This document shows positions 48,608 through 63,651 of a stretch of DNA of 64,000 bases, piece after piece. The notes below the pieces were generated by a model that saw only the letters and a program-made list of their open reading frames with translations, was not told the DNA's origin and did no database searches. Source of the DNA: Gorsachius magnificus (taxonomy: Eukaryota; Chordata; Aves; Pelecaniformes; Ardeidae); the NCBI GenBank assembly GCA_034008185.1, contig CM067084.1, positions 45,521,099 to 45,585,098 on the forward strand, in the 5' to 3' direction. Both the position numbers and the translations under genes were made by a program. Within the stretch, counting starts at the first letter, position 1, and every line of letters begins with the position of its first letter.

Positions 48608-51600
48608 GCAAGCCATTTTGTTTGAATACTGTGTATGCCATGACACTTTCACACTATTAGGGTATTTTTCTGGTGCCCTGCCTTCTACTGGCTGTGTATT
48701 ATGCCAGATGGCTTCTGTCTTGGATCCTGAAGATGCTACACTGCAATGTTTTCCTACATTCAAGCTCAGGTCCTGTAGTCAGGTTTTACATGTATAGGTC
48801 CTTGGGGGCACACTGCATGTACTATTGCTCAGTTTGTCTGTATTGGTCAGTGTGTATTATCAAGGCCCTTAGTTGTGACGTGGATTGTAATTATTTATAT
48901 TGGAAGATATGTTATAGTTTTTAAAAACATACGTATATTTTTGCGAGGATGCAAGGTGATATAAACACTGTCTAGAAGTGCAGCATCAAGTAACTTCGAA
49001 GTATGAAAATTATGAACTGAACCATACTGAAAATGCAAAATTCTAAGGATATCAGTAATTCAAGACTGATTAGAAAGAGTAAATACCCTCATGTACTATA
49101 AATTTCATAATAGTAGTTATGGCATAGAGAGCATCTGGTACTAGTGGTAGAATCTGTGACTCTCTTAACCCATTTTTTTCCCATTTTTTCTTCAAGATAC
49201 GCCCTTTAATGGTATGCTTAAATATATGTGCATGCCTTTTTTTAATGCAACTGTCTCATTATGGTCTAAATTTGAGGGGTTTTTACTACATACCAGCTCT
49301 CATGTAGGAATGCTTCAAGCTGACAAAGTGCTAGTGTTTCCAAAGTACTGGTTTACCCTCAGAAAAAAATCTTCAGATTTGGTTTTCTCTTATTTTGTGT
49401 ATTAACCCAGTTGTTGTTTTGAGTCAGATTAGTGCAAAATGTGTTAGGATACAGATGAATAAACTATATCCGTACAATTCAGAATATTTTTAGAAGTGTA
49501 CAGGTAGGACAGCTTTTACTTCAGTTGTATTTGTTTTTCCTGAAACAGTTGCATTTTAGATGTAGCTTTGTTAGAAATGGTACTGCTTTATATTCAGAAT
49601 ATTCAGAAATGCCAGCAAAATTGCTTTTTGTAATCCTCTACAACACTGATGCTTGTACTAAAAAACCCTGCCTGTTTGTTTACTGGAGATTCGTCAGGCC
49701 AGCTACAGATGCTAGTTCTACAAGATCTTCCCTAGAGTAGAGTTTTAATTAAAACAACTCTTTTTACCCCAGCTGTCAATGCAACCCATATAAAAGGCAG
49801 AAAGCTTGTTTTTAGAGAAGAGTTTGAATGTTTAGCTTGTCCTAAAGTCTATAACCATAAAATAAAATGAAGCATTGAATTTTCTACCTCTTCAAATTCT
49901 TTTCTGCCTTACCAGTTTGCAGCAACTTTGTCTGTTTGCAGATGTCGGTATAGCACTTTTTAAAGCTTGCTTTCTTCATAAACAGGAGTTCCCGATGCAC
50001 ATTCATTCCATTCAGCTGGAAAATATTTTGCAGGAAAACTTTGAAGATTATTTTAATGTAATCCCTATTTTACAGACAGCAGGAGTTGTACAGCACCTTC
50101 TGCAACATTTTTCTTATCCCTTGTTGCCTTTCATATGAAGTAATAGTTCAAAGATTCACATTTTTACTGAGTCAAAACTTCCTTCAAGCTGGAAGGTAGT
50201 TGAATATCAACTTAAAAATGCAGCACAAAAAGTGGAAGGTACTTTGAAAAACAAACAAAAGGTCTTGTTTTCTAGGTAATGCCAACTTCTCATTTTTCTG
50301 CCCACTCACTGTTGCTTCATGAAAAGATCTGGATTGAAAAGAATCTTCCATATGAGGGAAGAATGGACTTCATAGAACATGGGTAGCATTCTTGAGAGTG
50401 AAGAGTGCATGCTTGGCCTCTGGGAAACTAGACATTTCATCACGTTAGACATGTTTCAGCTGAATTTTGCATTTGATCTGACCAAACCTATGTAGCCCAA
50501 ATTCTGTTCTGATGTTCTACTCCTGCTAATGCTAGCCACCTTCTTGCTCAGCCCCAGCAGTAGCTAAGCACAACAGGTGAACTTGTCCTCAAAAAATATT
50601 TCCTGCAAAAATTGATTATGGTAATGCTACTCATCATGTGTATTCTGTCATCTTTCAACTGCTTTTACAGGGTTTGTCTTCACTTCTAAAAACACGTATG
50701 AGATAATTTCTAGCCATTTTTCTTTTAATTGTTGGTTTAAAAGATCCTCTTCACAAATGTGTCATCCTGTTCTTCCACCACATATACCTATCTTGCTGTT
50801 TTAGCAATGGGTCTGTAGCTCCTTTGTAACTCCTGTTCCGTGGCAGCCTACATGACTGATGTCTGCCTTCACTCATGTTACCAGAGATGAATGGGAGTTG
50901 TGTGTGTCATCTATAAATGCTTTTCTACCCCTGTGCTTAGCCTCAGCTGCTGTAGGGCACTGAGTTGGCAGATACATTAAAAAGCCACACTAAGCAGCTT
51001 TTTTATTTATTTTATTACTTCTATTTGTAATAGCTGTGCTGAAATAGCCTGTCCTTAGGAGGCAACAAGTCTTAATGCAAAGGAGGAAAAGAGGGAAGGA
51101 CAGTAGGACAGAACTGCAGCAGCAATCAGACTGCCTTTGATTGCCATAGAACCACACCTTGTGTGCAGAGCCATGTTTTAAGATTGACCAGTGATCTGGT
51201 TCAAAATATAGTATTTGGTGGGGGTATTTTGTGGGTTGGTTTTTTTCTTAATTTGAGCACATTGTAAGCTGGATAACAAAAGAAACTCGTGTATAGCTGT
51301 AGTGGCTGAGAGAACAATAAACTGTGGTGTTGAAGATGTGTTTACACTATTTGGAAGCCAAGATGTTGTGGAAAAAAAAGGTTCGCTCTTCAAATAAAGA
51401 CAGAAAAGTTTGACACTCGGCACTTCTCAATTAACTGAGGCTTTGCATAGTACCTATTCCTTTGAAAACCTGCTCAATATTTGACCCCTACATATGTTGT
51501 CCCAGGTCTCTCAGAGTTCAAATTCTTGCCCTAGAAGACTGCTTTAACAACTTGGTCTGCCCTTTGCTGGGAAGGGATAGTCTAAGCATTCAAGAGACAG

Positions 51601-54600
51601 GCTGGTTTATAAAAAGATAAAAATATTTGTAGTGCTAGAAAGAGATTATTTTTGTCAGCTAATTGTGAAAGCACTTTATGCAGGAGGAGACTTTTCATTC
51701 CTTGATTTCGGCACACGCATTTCACCCAATAATTCAAATGAAAAATGTGTCTGTGATCGCTGTGTTTGCATCAGGTACTCAATAAATTCTGAAAACACAG
51801 CTGAAGCAAGAATACGGAGCTCCTAAGCATATACTTATATGTCTAAATAACATTTCACTGGTAGAGCTTGAGATACTATAGGCCCTTGGTCACTGAAGAA
51901 TGGAAGGAGCTATGTTATTTGACGTTTATTAGAGTACTGCATTAAGATAGCTCAGGAGGTGCCTACATGTTCTACCAGTTCTTCCTGCAATGGAGAAGTT
52001 TGGGACTTATTAAAAATTGGAAAAACTAATTTTTTATGCAGCAGAACTTGATACATATGATGTGTAGGAAATACAGGATTTTATTCAAGTTTATCTTTCT
52101 ATCATTTTGGTTTTTGAGTAGCTATAATGAGTCGTTCCTTTTGATGCTTAAGATAACTTGAAGAAAATGTAATTTTTTTAAAACTTAAATTTGAAAATGG
52201 TACATTTGAGAGATTTTCTGCACTTGCAGAACAAAAATCAGTGTTTGCATATAATGCTTTCAAAACCAGGACTTGAAATTAAGTTGCAATAAAAATCCTG
52301 AAGAATTTTATTATGAAGCTTTCCAGTTGTTTTTTTTTGCATCAGCAAATATCAAAAATTCTATCATTTTTTTCAAAGCAAGGTTCATACACTGGGGAGA
52401 TAGGAAGGGGAGTGTGTGGTCCTTTCATCTGCCCACTCTAGAAAGTTTTGTGTACTTTTTAGAGTGAGAATGTAGTAATGTACCCTCTAAAGCACTGCCC
52501 AATGTGTATTATTGAAGGTTTGAATACCAAAGATAGTTTAATTGCTTATTAACAGTGCTTTAAACTGATGAATTATGAAGAAATGCCCTAAAATTCTTTT
52601 TCATATCACAAAAAATGCAGTAGTAACCTACTTCAGACTATTAAGGAATCATTAGATAACATTTTTAAGTAGGCATTATCTAAGAGGAAGCTACTCGGTT
52701 ATTCTTTATATAAGCTTTTTTAACATCAGTTACTAGAAAGGTAACTAAAGCATTGTCTTTGTGTATGCTAGACTACAGGCAGTGCAGGAGCGTCTCTGAA
52801 GAGAGACACTGCAAACACTAAGGTGTAAGAGTCAACACGATTATCCTCCTGTTCTCTAGACCAACTTGGGTGGGGAAAATAGTAATTTCAGTCAGGTTTG
52901 GGACAGGAGTTCTTGGAAGCAGAACTAGGAATATATGGAATTATCTTTAATGTGTCTTGGTTCTCCAGTGACTTCAGGGACCAGTCTTACCTTCAACATC
53001 CATTTTTGCATGGTTAAAATATTGCATTATTGAAGACTACTCCTTCTGTTCGGTTTACATGCAGAAACATATGTTGTAGTGAGCCCAGATACTTTCCACA
53101 TCTCTCAAACTCCGTAGACTTCTCTTTTTCATGATACCTTCAGGGTCCAACCCCTGCACTTTCTAAACTCCTGACAGTGTGTTTAGCTAATTCCCTTATA
53201 CCTTCACAACCAGATAGATGAGGGGAAAATGTATTCTTAAACTGCTTTGGGACCCTACATAGACTAACCAGCAACCTAAGCACCAGAGGTAACTTTCAAG
53301 CTTTTCCTCAACAGGGACTGCCTGTTCAGCTGATGATGTGGGAAATTCAATACCATAAATATTCAGTGTTTATTAAAAATGGGCACAAGGTTCCAAACAG
53401 TTGTAGAGGAATTAAAATAAAATGATTGCAGAAGCCTCACTTCCACAGGCTAAAAATCTCAGCTCTAAAGTAGTACAAAATAAGGCCCATATTTTCCAAC
53501 TCGGATACAGCTAGTTCCTCTTTGTGAGGTTAAGAATACCATTAAAATATATTTTTATAAATATTTATTTTCCACTATTGGAATAACCAAGTTATATTTT
53601 ATGTGCATTTTAGAGACAAGCTTTCACTTTAGAGGAAGGACCATGAAAACCTTGAATAGACTGGAATATCTAGCCCAGTCTAATAGGTATCCCAAGTCTT
53701 ACCAGAATTTCTTGTATGAAATCCAGTTCGTTGTGTAAAGGTCTGTAGATCAATTCAGGCATTTTGGGGAAAAAAAAGGCAAAATAATTTTTGGAGTTGT
53801 AAAATGAAGAACTGCATGCACACTGGGTTAGGTGAGTCAATTAAGTAGCCTACAAAGCGCTGTGTTCCTAAGGACTGGTTCTTTCTAGTTGTATACATTG
53901 CTACTAATGATATCTCATTTTTTTTAAAATCCTGGCTATACAAAGCTGCTAACTGTTAGAGAAATTGGATAAATCATCCTGAAAGACACTTTTTTAAGTT
54001 TGCACTAATTTTTTAGTTTGGTTATGTGTCTCGACAACCTACTTATCTTCATGGAGCAAAGGACAGGCAGGGTAATTTGCATGATAAATATGGATAACAG
54101 CGTTTCGAGAATACTCAGTACTAGTCTATTATATGGATACAGTACTTCTAATACATCATGCTTAAAGGGTGCTAGAAATTTATGCTTAGTAAGATCTGGC
54201 TAAGGGATTTCCAGTGGTTCATGCAAAATAGTGTAGTGATACCAAGAACGAGTTTACATCATGTTTTGGTAGACTTTAGTGATAATATTTATACAAAGCT
54301 GTCCTAAAAGTCCTTGCTTTTGACTTGAAACTATTAGGACAAACCGTGAAACAACTGTATTAAATAACTTAAACATTTTTCAATAGCAATGATCCTGTTT
54401 TCAGTGGTTGCTGATGGGCAAAGAGACATACTGTGGGAAAGATTTCACTAATTCATAATTATTTTTACACTTACACCTAAATTTACTTTAGGTATCTTGT
54501 AATTGAAATGAAACATTCAAAGAAATTTGATTATACTTTGTAACTATATCTATGAATGTAAGTTGTTTTAGGGGAAGTAACAGAAGATTTGTATATAAAT

Positions 54601-54856
54601 TCCTTTTAAGTAGGACAAAACTTCTCATTTCAAGTTCTACGTACTGAGGAGACAGTCATGATGTAGTAAAACACAAACATCTGAATATTATGTAAATGAG
54701 TTGATAAAAACACAGAATGTAACAGTTCTAATAATTTCATTACTAAGGTAACTGTTCTACATTTCTCTTTCACACCTTTTCCACAATGCAGTTGATCTGA
54801 ATATTACAAGAGGATTTTTTCGTGTTATGTCCTTAGCTTTGCTTTCTGGGCAAATT

Positions 54857-54898
54857 TTGTTGTTTGGGGTGGGGTTTTTTGTTTTGTTCTGTTTTTCT
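54857..54898. repeat. T/G-rich simple tract
   Basis: TTTTGTTG, GGGGTGGGG and TTTTGTTTTG units; the complement of the A/C-rich class. Confidence 0.65.
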
Positions 54899-56470
54899 GC
54901 TCTGTTATGAGATACTGTTATATCAAAATTTATAAAACTATTTTTTATGTAACACAAATTTTTCTAATGGAATTTTTCCTGGTTCTGCATATCATAGCAT
55001 TGTTTACCTTGATCAGCTATTGTACTTTGTGTCAGAAGAAAATACCAGTAACTTGTTCATCATTTAGAGAATCTGATAATAACTGTTATGTTATGTTATG
55101 CATGTGCTCCTGAATCTCCTCACTTAAGACATCTCAGTTTGTACTGTGGAGCAGTCTTGGAGCATACAGCTGGGTTCCTCACAAATGAAACTGAGCCAGA
55201 AGGTTTCTTCCAAGGGCAGAGGAGGTGACTCTGCTGGCCATTCATGCCCAGGCCTGGGGTAAACCCTCGGAAATGCATGTAGTGTGGACATGGTTTCTTC
55301 AGCATCAGCTGTAAATACATTCATCTGGTGTCATGCTAGGTATAGAGAGCAGAGGCATTTTCTCTCCCTCAGTTACAGAGGTCTCCGAGGAAGGCTACCT
55401 TCTTAGGTAAAATTAGCATTTCTGAATGTTATCTCTTAAAGTACTTGTAGTTAAGGAGAAATGTTATTTTACTTGAGGAATCTTGATTGAAACATATATA
55501 TGTCATTGGAATGTTTTGCAGTATCTTGTAGTACTGCTGCCAGTAAACGCTGGTAGAAAGCTGGGGAACAGAACAATTACTGATTTCCTTTAGCAGGTGC
55601 TTCTTTGTGGCTTATCTTTAGGTGGGGTGTAGAGCAGGGCTGGTGGGGAAGCAGATGGCAATGTTGGCTGGGAACACAGATCTTTATATGGGATTCATCA
55701 GAAGTTGGATCAGGTGGCACGAATCTGTTCTATGAGTTTGGGTGCTGTTTCATTGTCTGCTTAATGCAAAACTCAGGAAGAAGTCCTTGTGCAAGGGAAT
55801 GGATCACAGGTGAACTTCTTTCTTTCTTACCTAGCAAATATTGGCTTTCCTTCACTGTAGCACAACTTTGACAGAATTGTGATCAACAGTGACTGCCTTT
55901 CCTGTAATTAACATCAAGCATGGTTAGGATTACAGAAAAGGACTCAAATCTAAGCAGCAGTAATAGGGAACTGAGCCAGAAGTGCTGTGTGAAAACTGGT
56001 TGTCATAGCTGATAACTATTAAAACAGGGTAACATTAATTTATTGGACGTGGTTTTAAAATAAACTGATAGCAGCTGAATTCTGAAGGAAGGTTAGAGGG
56101 TTCAGCTTCTGTTAAAATTGTGTGGCTTACCTGTGATGCCAGTCCTGGAAGACACTATAGATTCAAATGAATAAGGGGCTGGGTCACCTCAGGCAGTTTT
56201 GTCTACGTATTCAGGTCTGCTCAAAGTACCTGGACGTTCCAAGAGGGGTTGGTTTAATGCCTGCCACTGAATTGTTCAGGAAATGGTTCACAGGCTCACT
56301 GGAAACTGGCACCAGCTCCAAGCTGGAATGCATTAATGGAGAGGATGGGATGCTGGCAGCTACCAGATCGCTGTCAGGCTGCAGTGGAACTGCAACCTAG
56401 GTCCAAGTTTTAGGTATCGAAGTAATTTACAGGTCTGGACTTGGTGTTCTCTGTGAGGTGGGGTATTGTA

Positions 56471-56510
56471 GGGGAAAAAAAAAACAGACAAAACCAAACC
56501 TAGCCCCAAT
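56471..56510. repeat. A/C-rich simple tract
   Basis: GGGG, then ten A, then ACAGACAAAACC-type units. Confidence 0.6.
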
Positions 56511-57351
56511 GTTCTCCTACCACTAACCCTCCCTCAGGAAACCAAAAATTCTCAATTCAGATGGTTTCCATCCTTACCTCACAAGACATGTGGGTCGCAA
56601 ACACACCACCTCTTCTGGAATCGAGCACGATGTTCACATCTCCATGATGTTTTATGTTAGAGATGTAAGTGCTTTTTATGTGTGGGTCCCAACTTGTTGC
56701 ACTGTGTGATGTCACTCCAGCTCCTGGAGGCTGGTCCCAGTGCCTGGTGGGGAAGGTGCACCTAGGTGGAGGTGGGAAGGCCAGTGAGTTCTGGTTTTGA
56801 CAGGATTCAGACTGGGCTTTGCCCTCTACTCAATCATTTTCTTCTTTGTCTCAGCTAATACAAATATTTGTTACTCCTTTACTTTTTTTTACATGATTAT
56901 TTAACCAGGAGACTACCAAGAGTTTTTAATGTTTAATCTGACTAAGGGTTGTAGTCTTCTCTAGCATTATCATTTTCAGGCAAATGCATTTATAGACAGT
57001 TCTGGATGTTCCTTTCACATGCTCTTTACACTTGCATCTCTGCCATATCACCTGCTGTCATCTAGACCACATGGATACCTCCATGTAATCTTAAAAAAAA
57101 CATAAATGTTTTTTTTTCCTCCATGTGTTATGCTCAGGAGGAAGAAGACTTTGAGATTTTAATTAGCCAAATACCAAGGAACAGACTGAACTGTAAGGAT
57201 AATAGCAAGAGTAGGTGAGGAAGGGGGCAGAACAAGACTTCTGTCTTTTAGCACTGAAGACATTTTAGATTTTTTTTTTTACCATACTGTACCCTGAGGC
57301 CCAAATCGTCTTTGTCTCACAGTTTTATATACTACTATCTACATTTACAGA

Positions 57352-57365
57352 TTTTTTTTTTTTTT
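57352..57365. repeat. Poly-T run, 14 nt
   Basis: Uninterrupted T. Confidence 0.9.
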
Positions 57366-57581
57366 CCTTGCAACTTTATTAAACACCTAGCCATTTTTCT
57401 TCCTTAGAGCTATTTGGTCACTTTGAAACTTTCTTTTATATAAAGTTATGTAATCTGTAAGACAGCTCCAAGGATTCTTCTCACCTTCCAAGGGGCCTTT
57501 GAATAAACTTCCTTTCATTTTTCTAATAGACTCTTAACCATTTAATCTTTTATACAGAAATCCCTGCATCCTTTTGTCAAG

Positions 57582-57595
57582 CACACACACACACA
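57582..57595. repeat. (CA)n microsatellite
   Basis: Seven CA units followed by A-rich sequence. Confidence 0.9.
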
Positions 57596-58899
57596 AAAAG
57601 ATAAAACTATGCATAATATTTATTTCATTGAAATGGAAACATTTAATAAGCCTTAATGTTGCTTTAACAGTAAGCTTCTAAGGGTCTGGGCTTTTTTTTT
57701 GGGAGGTAGGGGAGAGGACAACAAGGGTTTGGTTGCATAGAAATAAATGAATTATGTTAGAAGTTAATTTAACTCTCCAGTGGACCTTATTATTTAATGT
57801 TTATAACTTGTCAGAGTATTCTGAAAACTGAAATCTTCAAGGTCTTAGCTGACAGTTACCTCGTATCTTAAATCTTCATGGATGCATCAGTGTTTACGCT
57901 GCTATCTCTCTGTCAGGAAGTGGAAGGGAATGAACCCCATATATGCAGGTTCTCTCATAGAAAACCATTGGAACATATAGGAAGGTACCCCAAGATGTTA
58001 ATGTTATAGACAAGATGTTTCTGTTCACTGCAGAGCCTTAAGCAACACATTAACTAGAAATGTTGGTCCACGGAAGGAGAAGATGCCAGAGTTCTCTGTA
58101 TGCTATCATTGGTCCTTAAGCTGTCATATCTCACAGCTGAGCTGAAATAGTTGGTTGGGAGGCTTTATCTTTCTGTGTAAATTTGAGCTGGAAAATACTT
58201 TCAAAAATGTATATTCCAGCAACTTCCCTCCCACAAAAGGGAGAATTATTCCTCTCCTTTTCTTCCCTCTGCCATCTTTGAGGCTGTACTCTTACCAGTT
58301 TCCTTTTGAGCTACCTTCAGAAAAAATCAGCAAAATAACTCACTAGTACTGCATACAACTGTTTGTAGTTTGGGGAGGTGTTTTGAGCTATTTTACTAGT
58401 GAAATCAGCTCATGGAAGAGATCCAGTTAGTGCTAGAAAAGGCACAAAGAATGCAACAAAGTTAAGTATGGCAAAGAAGGAAGAACTGAATAGCAGAGTA
58501 GGAGTGAGAGGAGGAGGGAAGACAGACAAGGCCTTCTTTGGCAGTATCAAATTGTGTGTTATGTATCCACTAGCTTTCAGGGAGCTGAAAAATCTGTTCA
58601 AGGAAGGTTCTAGTGGAATATCACAAGGCAGACTTGTCTGGAAGAAGAAATGAGGAGGTAGCTGAGGTGCTAATTCAGTATTGTTGGGCTGTTATCAGCA
58701 AAGCCATATTCTTGCTTTCCTCATCAACAAGAATATAATAGATTAACATTGTTCAGTGATACCTTTTAGTTTTACAAAAAGATTAGTCAAAACTTCAAGG
58801 AGCAAATACTATACAAGTTACCTAGGGTTAATCAAAAGCAACCCCTCCAAAGATTCAAATGCAACTTGAAGTCTGTATTTGGAAAGGACAGAAAGTATC

Positions 58900-58936
58900 T
58901 GCTTCCTGTTGCTTTGTATATAGTGCTTCCTGTTGC
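58900..58936. repeat. 13-bp direct duplication, period 24
   Basis: TGCTTCCTGTTGC at 58900-58912 and 58924-58936. Confidence 0.85.
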
Positions 58937-60356
58937 ACTATAGTTGTCTTAATTCTTCCTTGAAGAACTAGCTTACTAAGGAGCAATTATTTAACTCATC
59001 CTGAGTATTGTGGTAAATTACCTCTAAGGGATATGGTCACTATTCTCCTTAAGGCTACAGTCCTAATGCGGCAACCTTCAAGGTTTGTGTGTCCATTGTA
59101 CAAATGAAATATGATGTTGCGACACAAACATATCACACTATTCTATAAGCCCTGCAGAGACACCAAAATAAGGCTAGCCTGTTGTTTGGTGAAAGGAGAA
59201 TTAAATGTACTCTTTTTATTACAATATAAGGTTAAAAGTAAGTAGACTTAAAAATTAGTTCAGTTTCCCATTCTGCATATATTGGTCTCCATCCTCGCTC
59301 TCAATTCACCAAATATTTGGAACATGCGAAAACTAGTAACAGTTTTACACAGCACTTATGACTGAGTAGCAGAAAGCTTACTACAGATAAAGCGTTTGGA
59401 GAAATGATCAACCCTCTGTATCTGGATCTTGAGATTTTTTTCAGGGACTTCAAAGGAAGATGTGATTTAATTTTTTTCTTTCGGTTTTGTGTGGAGTTCA
59501 AGCGAATCTGTCTAATTGCAAAGAAAGTAGACACCCCACAGTCATTTTAAAAGATTGTTTAATCACTATATTTAAATAATAAGCCATTGCTCTCCTCCCC
59601 ACAGCTAAATACTTCTGGAAATGAGCTGGAACATTCTTTATTTTGTTCAGAAATGCATGAAGGCTGATAGGAGCATTCAAAACTTCAAGATGAAAGATTA
59701 AAGTTTGGCAAACTTTATAAGCGCTTGTAGAGAGGAGGGGGAAAAAAGGTAAACCCCAAATTTACCTGCTTTTGAAGCAGGTGATGCATGATAAATTAAA
59801 TGGTATCAGAATTTTCCAGGAATTACATAAATGTAATTCATAATAAACAAGAAAATAAGAAGGCTGAATTAAAAAGTATAAATTGCATTTAGTGAAATCT
59901 ATTTAGTTAGGTATTTAGTTGTGCTGTAGGTGGCATTATAAATGGTAACTTCTTTACTAAGTAGAAACCACTTATTTGAATGTACTTGAATAAGTAAATC
60001 TAGATTTAACAAAATATTTAAGAAAAAAATACTGATAAATTATAAGCCTGGTGATTACTAATGTGGCCTGAAAGTTTCCTAATTCCTGTTTTTGATCTGA
60101 CATGTCTATTCATATTAGTTCTTATTTATCTACTCCTATCTCATTTTAATCTTCTTTATCAATATAATTTCATAAGCAGTTAACAAAAACATCAATTGTA
60201 AAGGATTTGGAGAATAGAAATTATTATTATTTTGCAAGGTTGTGATATTGTTTTGTATAAACCATTGCTGATATGCACAACCCTTGATTGTTTAACTGAT
60301 TAGAATGGTGATATTTTGGTTTTATTCCTTCTGTTCTGTGACACAAGTAACAATGG

Positions 60357-60377
60357 AAAAAAAACCCACACCACCAT
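60357..60377. repeat. A/C-rich simple tract
   Basis: Poly-A followed by CCC and ACACCACC. Confidence 0.6.
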
Positions 60378-61127
60378 GAAAGCATCCACCCAGCCTTCTC
60401 CAGCCACTTCAAGGGACTTACAGTTCCTGATAAGTTTCATTTAAGACATTGTTGGTGCCAGCACCCCCATTCTACTTAAGAGAGTCAGTCTAGTATTTTA
60501 AAATGCTTTGAGTTTTTCCACTTCTGTGTCATTTCTGGTCACTCATTGTAGACAATGGAGTCATATTGCCCCCAGCAGGGAAAGCGCAGAACATAATTCC
60601 ATTCCTCTCCAGCACACTGCTGGATTCAAGGAAAGTGTGTTAGCAGAGTAATTTTCAGAAATATAAATATAAATATATAAAGCATGTAAGCAACCAATCT
60701 GAATTTAACGTATTTTAATAAGCAAATTTACTTTTTCCTTATCTTTTTGAAACTTATAGCTTGTTTTGGTATGCACAGCAGTAGTTCACACAGGAAAAAA
60801 ATAACTTATTATGCTTTCTAAAATCTGTTTTCAAGACTGGTTGAATATATTTTTCAGGCTTTTTCTAAGACTTAGCTTGATAATCCTTCCTTAAATACAT
60901 ACAAAATTCCTTTTTGTCATAGTGGCTATAGTTATTTCAACAGGATTAAAAGAATATATAACATAAATAACTTAATGAGTTTTTTTTTAAAAATAAGCTT
61001 TTCATTTAGGAGGCAGCAAGAACTTCCTCGTAGGATATAATTTAGTAAAGGACTGTGGAGTTAACTATTGTTTTAGTTCACGTATAATTTTTATTAATGC
61101 TGAATATACTCAGTTTTGTGCGTTTAG

Positions 61128-61140
61128 AAAAAAAAAAAAA
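61128..61140. repeat. Poly-A run, 13 nt
   Basis: Uninterrupted A. Confidence 0.9.
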
Positions 61141-63651
61141 TCATCTGACCTCTTTGGTCATTCCAGTTTGTAGCCATGCTGACTTTATCTGATACTAGAA
61201 TCCCATTCAGAATCACTGTGAATCATGGCATGATTTTTTCCATATGTTGAGTAAGGTTATCTTTCGATACAGTTTTATTTTCAGCTTTTCACTTAAGTTT
61301 TTAAATTAAAAAAATTCTTATAGGTAAGTCATCTGACATATCTCTTGATAAAATGGGATAGAACTTACGTATGTTAAACCTTAAATGTTAGAGTGTCACT
61401 TTAAATTACAAAGTTCATTAAAGCTGTACCTTCTTTGGATGTTAATATAGTTAAGATACTTGATGTCTGGTAAGACATTGAAGATTAAACATTTTTTTCT
61501 ATTAATGTTAAAGTAGCTGCATCTGTAAGTATGACTTTTTAAGTCTTCCTGGATAACATCCTAGAACTAAAAGCTTATTTAAGTATAGGTGGTTGGACTG
61601 AAAACTTGCTGTGCTTGATGTTAGGCACAGGTTGATTTCTATCTTATTTGTTTGTGTTAACAGAGTGAAAGAGCTTAGTAATTTCTGAGAACATAGCTAA
61701 GGAAAACTGTTGATTTTGCACATTTAAAAATTTGACGACACTTTCTTTGCAACTGTCTGGGGTCACTGTGATTTAGTGGGTACTGAAAAGTTAGCACAGT
61801 GCTGGGATTCGTGCCAGGTTGTGTGTCATGCTGTTTTGTTGCTCTAAGCCTTGGGAAAGAAAAAGCATAGTTTGAACAAGTTCTGCAGGCATGCTGATGG
61901 GACAGCGATGGGACCGAAAACTTCTCATAACTAAAATACTTGTAAATCCTCCTGCTGAGTGGTTTGTGCAAGCAATCTTCCACAGATAGGCTCAGAATGC
62001 TTCATTCTGTCACAGCATGTGGTTGACCAGAGTATGTGCTAACCACAAACACCTGTATTTCCCTGAAAAAAGGCTGTCTTAGGAAAGGATACTGTGTGGA
62101 TAGGTATGTAGGTGGACACAGGGAGATACATGCATATTGAAATTGTATTTATACTCTGTGGTTGTAGTGTTTGAACTGTTGAGCACAAATCTGCACACGA
62201 GTTAAATGAGCTTAGTTGCTGATATAAAAGGCACTGATTTCTCTATGTTTATAACCAGCCACAAGGGGCCAAGTTACACACATATCATTATGGTTAGGTG
62301 CAACTTTAGAACCCGTTTTCTACAGTTACTGACTAGCACAAGTTTCAGGGAGGTTTAACTACAGACAATATGAAATTGCAGATACAAATTGCTTCTGCAC
62401 AAATGCAATAATCAAAAAAAAGTTAGAGAGTCTGGAACTGCAAATTGGAAAACTTTTAATCTACTACTTTTCCAATATTTTTTTTTTAATAGCACCTGGG
62501 AATGATAGAAAAATTTAAAAAGCCTCTATGATTTAGTTGTATTTTACTGATCTATACATGCTAAAAGAAAAGCAGAATACACAATTTCATTTGTGATATT
62601 TTTCTGTCCTCTTAAATAGGTGGACAAAACAAACCTAAATAAAATAAGACTAAATAGGCCTAATAAATAGCCTAACTAGATACATTGTGCTGAACAGCTG
62701 AGCCTTTCTATTTGAGCTTGTGTCGTAAGTCAATTATTTGAGCAGAGATGATTGCTGAAATACAGAAAATTTCATTTCATAATCCATTTCTAAGGATACT
62801 AAGATATTATATTAATTTTGGAGCAAAAAGGAGGGAAAAAATGACTCTACTGCATTGTATTTAAAATAAGTTGAACAAAACTGGAGAAACTGTTACTACC
62901 AGTGTACAAAATTAGTATAGAAAATACACTGATTTGTAAAGATGAAAGCAGTGTGAATTATTTTACACAGAACCTTAACCACTGAAAAGTAGTGAGGTGT
63001 AGTAGGTAAAGTCTTTTATATTGGATTTTTGGGATGCTAAAATACAGCAGAAAACCAAGAGTTAATGGCATGCTGACTTACTAAATATTAAGAAGCAGTT
63101 AATTTTTCTAATTTGGTTGCAGCAAATAAAAAAAAAATCAGAAATCTCAAAAAAGTGACTGTCCTGGAGATTACTGTCACATGTAGAAGTAAACAGAATT
63201 GTTTGATATCTGTTTATGCTAAATTAAGAGATGGTACAGTTGACTTCTGTCTCAGCATCTGCTCTAAATATGATCACAAAAGTGCAAATAGCTGTTATTT
63301 GATCCTGCAAAGGCTGGTTGCTTTGAACTTTGTTGAGAACAGACGCAGAAGAAAATTTTAGAAAATATTGAATTAGGCAAATAGCTCAGGTCAGATTTGT
63401 GCATACAGGTTTCCTATATTTTATTGAAAACTGACACCTGATGCTTCAGGTTTTTTCAGCTATGCTTTTGTTGTGGTACTTGTAAACATTTTGTTTAAGA
63501 AACAAAATGTCCTGAAGTGAGAAGTAGTGCAACTTTAGTAAGCATAGTTGAGTTCTCTAAGAGTATGCAGAGCCTTAACATCTGCAAGAACAATCATGTA
63601 CTACAACTCACACTTATTAAAAAAATTTAAAAGTAATTTTTGATAAATTAC

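Larger units (their letters stand above)
47927..63651. other. Unique AT-rich sequence, no gene supported
   Basis: About 15.7 kb with homopolymers (48595, 57352, 61128), simple tracts (54857, 56471, 60357), a CA repeat (57582), a short duplication (58900) and GC-richer patches around 55.1-55.3 and 56.2-56.8 kb. None of these patches contains a frame or splice pair that I find convincing. No interspersed repeat with clear ends was recognised. Confidence 0.5.
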
